A stretch of 33,319 nucleotides of DNA from Paramacrobiotus richtersi. Taxonomy: Eukaryota > Tardigrada > Eutardigrada > Parachela > Macrobiotidae. Positions 32,464 to 33,319 of this stretch are shown in pieces. The notes under the pieces are model-generated. The model did not search any database and had not been told where the DNA came from. It was given only the letters and a program-made list of their open reading frames with translations. Both the position numbers and the translations under genes were made by a program. Position 1 is the first letter of the stretch. Each line of letters begins with the position of its first letter. The stretch is taken from positions 1-33,319 of the forward strand of contig JAQGAU010000242.1 in assembly GCA_034698045.1 (NCBI GenBank), read 5' to 3'.

Positions 32464-33319
32464 ATGTATAGCACTCTCCTCCAAGCTCAAATCATCCTTG
32501 ATCCTGTGCTATCTGGTCACAAACCTGTCAAGAGAACCTATATTTATTCGATTACTTCCGGAACAAATGTAACAGTGGAAAGGCGGTATCGGCAGCGACG
32601 TCTTGCGGAAACGCCGGAAAGGGATGAAGAGTATAGCAACAATGTGACAGCGTTGTTAAACTCCCTGTTCGACAGATACAATAAAACCTTTCGACCTAAT
32701 TATGGACGTAAGTTTGTTAATTTCTGACAAAGTATGAAATGAATATAATTAAGAGCATCCTTTGACTTACCACAATTTGAAGAAAACCTTGTTCTAAAGA
32801 CTAACGAAATTAGCGTAACTAGATATATATTTAAATAGGTACAGGTAGGTATGGGGTGATGTAACTAGATATATATTTAAATAGGTACAGGTAGGTATGT
32901 GGTGATGTAGCAAAGTACGTACATCTACGATTCGTAATAACAAAGCGTAGTTACGCGACGTATAAGCCACGACACCCTATACAAGTTTTCATATTAGAGG
33001 ATTTCATCGCGAATGGATTTAAAACGTTAACAGTACTTTATTTGATGTTATTGTAGCATCACAGTTGAGAAAATACTAACATAGTAATGTATTCAGAATG
33101 TGTTAAGTTAATGCATTTGGTAGGCGTAGAAAAAGCTAAGGAAAATAACATAAAACACTGTTTTTCCAATATGTAACTTGCAATTGGTCTTTGAATAAAA
33201 AACATCCAACAGCTGCGGTAACGTAACTTTCATCATTGTGGTGTGCAGATGGTCCAACGCCGGTGCTAATCAATATGGTGGTGATCAGTATGGGACCAAT
33301 TAGCGAACTGAACAGCGTA
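32464..33319 (+). CDS. GABA-A/glycine-type Cys-loop receptor subunit, N-terminal part (runs off the window)
   Basis: Two exons are visible: 32464-32707, with donor GTAAGT, and 33249 to the window end, after acceptor TGTGCAG. They join in phase 1. Together they read NNVTALLNSLFDRYNKTF, RPNYG, PVLINMVVISMGPISELNSV. This is the start of the extracellular ligand-binding domain: helix 1, the RPxxG turn, and strand 1 with the xGPISE motif typical of anion-selective GABA-A alpha-like and related subunits. The Cys-loop and membrane helices lie outside the window, so subtype and ion selectivity cannot be decided. The first ATG is in frame with an upstream stop, but the leading 50 residues do not look like a signal peptide. 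The true first exon may therefore lie further upstream, possibly near 32350. Confidence 0.75.
32815..32906. repeat. 46-bp tandem duplication in an intron of the receptor gene
   Basis: Two adjacent copies starting at 32815 and 32861 differ at only one clear position (GGGG versus GTGG). The unit starts GTAACTAGATATATATTTAA. It lies in the 541-bp intron of the receptor gene. Confidence 0.9.

Noticed and set aside
1..33319. tRNA, rRNA or CRISPR features
   Set aside because: No convincing tRNA A/B boxes with a cloverleaf, no rRNA motifs, and the tandem repeats are AT minisatellites or coding repeats, not spacer-repeat arrays.

Overview
This is animal nuclear DNA from an invertebrate. Its genes are split by spliceosomal introns with GT/AG borders of about 25 to 800 bp, intron and intergenic DNA is AT-rich, and it carries PRDM, THAP, VHS-FYVE, MATH-BTB, DOMON and Cys-loop receptor genes. 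There are no bacterial operons, rRNA, CRISPR or complete transposons. I cannot fix the species from sequence alone. A tardigrade or another ecdysozoan is a guess from general style, not a demonstrated assignment. All gene models are hand-built by matching open frames to splice sites, and the phases agree at every junction listed.

Layout, left to right: a small two-exon LSM12-like gene (989-1315, +). Two tandem PRDM10-like zinc-finger genes on the minus strand: copy A (1585-5987), with a THAP domain fused at its N-terminus, and copy B (6382-9918), whose THAP exon survives only as a broken relic at 10081-10242. A stand-alone THAP/coiled-coil gene (10377-10949, -), head to head with a striking single-exon gene (11321-13027, +) that joins the VHS and FYVE domains of Hrs/HGS to a MATH-like/BTB/BACK region of the SPOP type. 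A two-exon SAM methyltransferase (13785-14895, -). A third PRDM10-like gene, copy C (16401-20769, -). An unidentified 355-residue single-exon protein (21852-22919, -). A fourth PRDM10-like gene, copy D (23603-26862, +). A secreted DOMON protein with a low-complexity, repeat-bearing C-terminal half (27400-29673, -). A long stretch without recognisable genes (29674-32463) containing near-perfect DNA palindromes. Finally the first two recognisable exons of a GABA-A-like receptor subunit, cut by the window end (32464-33319, +).

The dominant theme is a local expansion of PRDM10-type chromatin/transcription factors: zinc knuckle, PR/SET domain, then 9 to 11 C2H2 fingers. A and B are a fairly recent tandem copy that includes 5' and 3' flanks. 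C and D are more diverged, and C keeps a finger layout close to D. The two most novel items are the THAP-PRDM fusion (A) and the Hrs-MATH-BTB fusion, which would be expected to place a Cullin-3 type adaptor on PI3P-rich endosomes if both halves work as in their families. That functional statement is inference.
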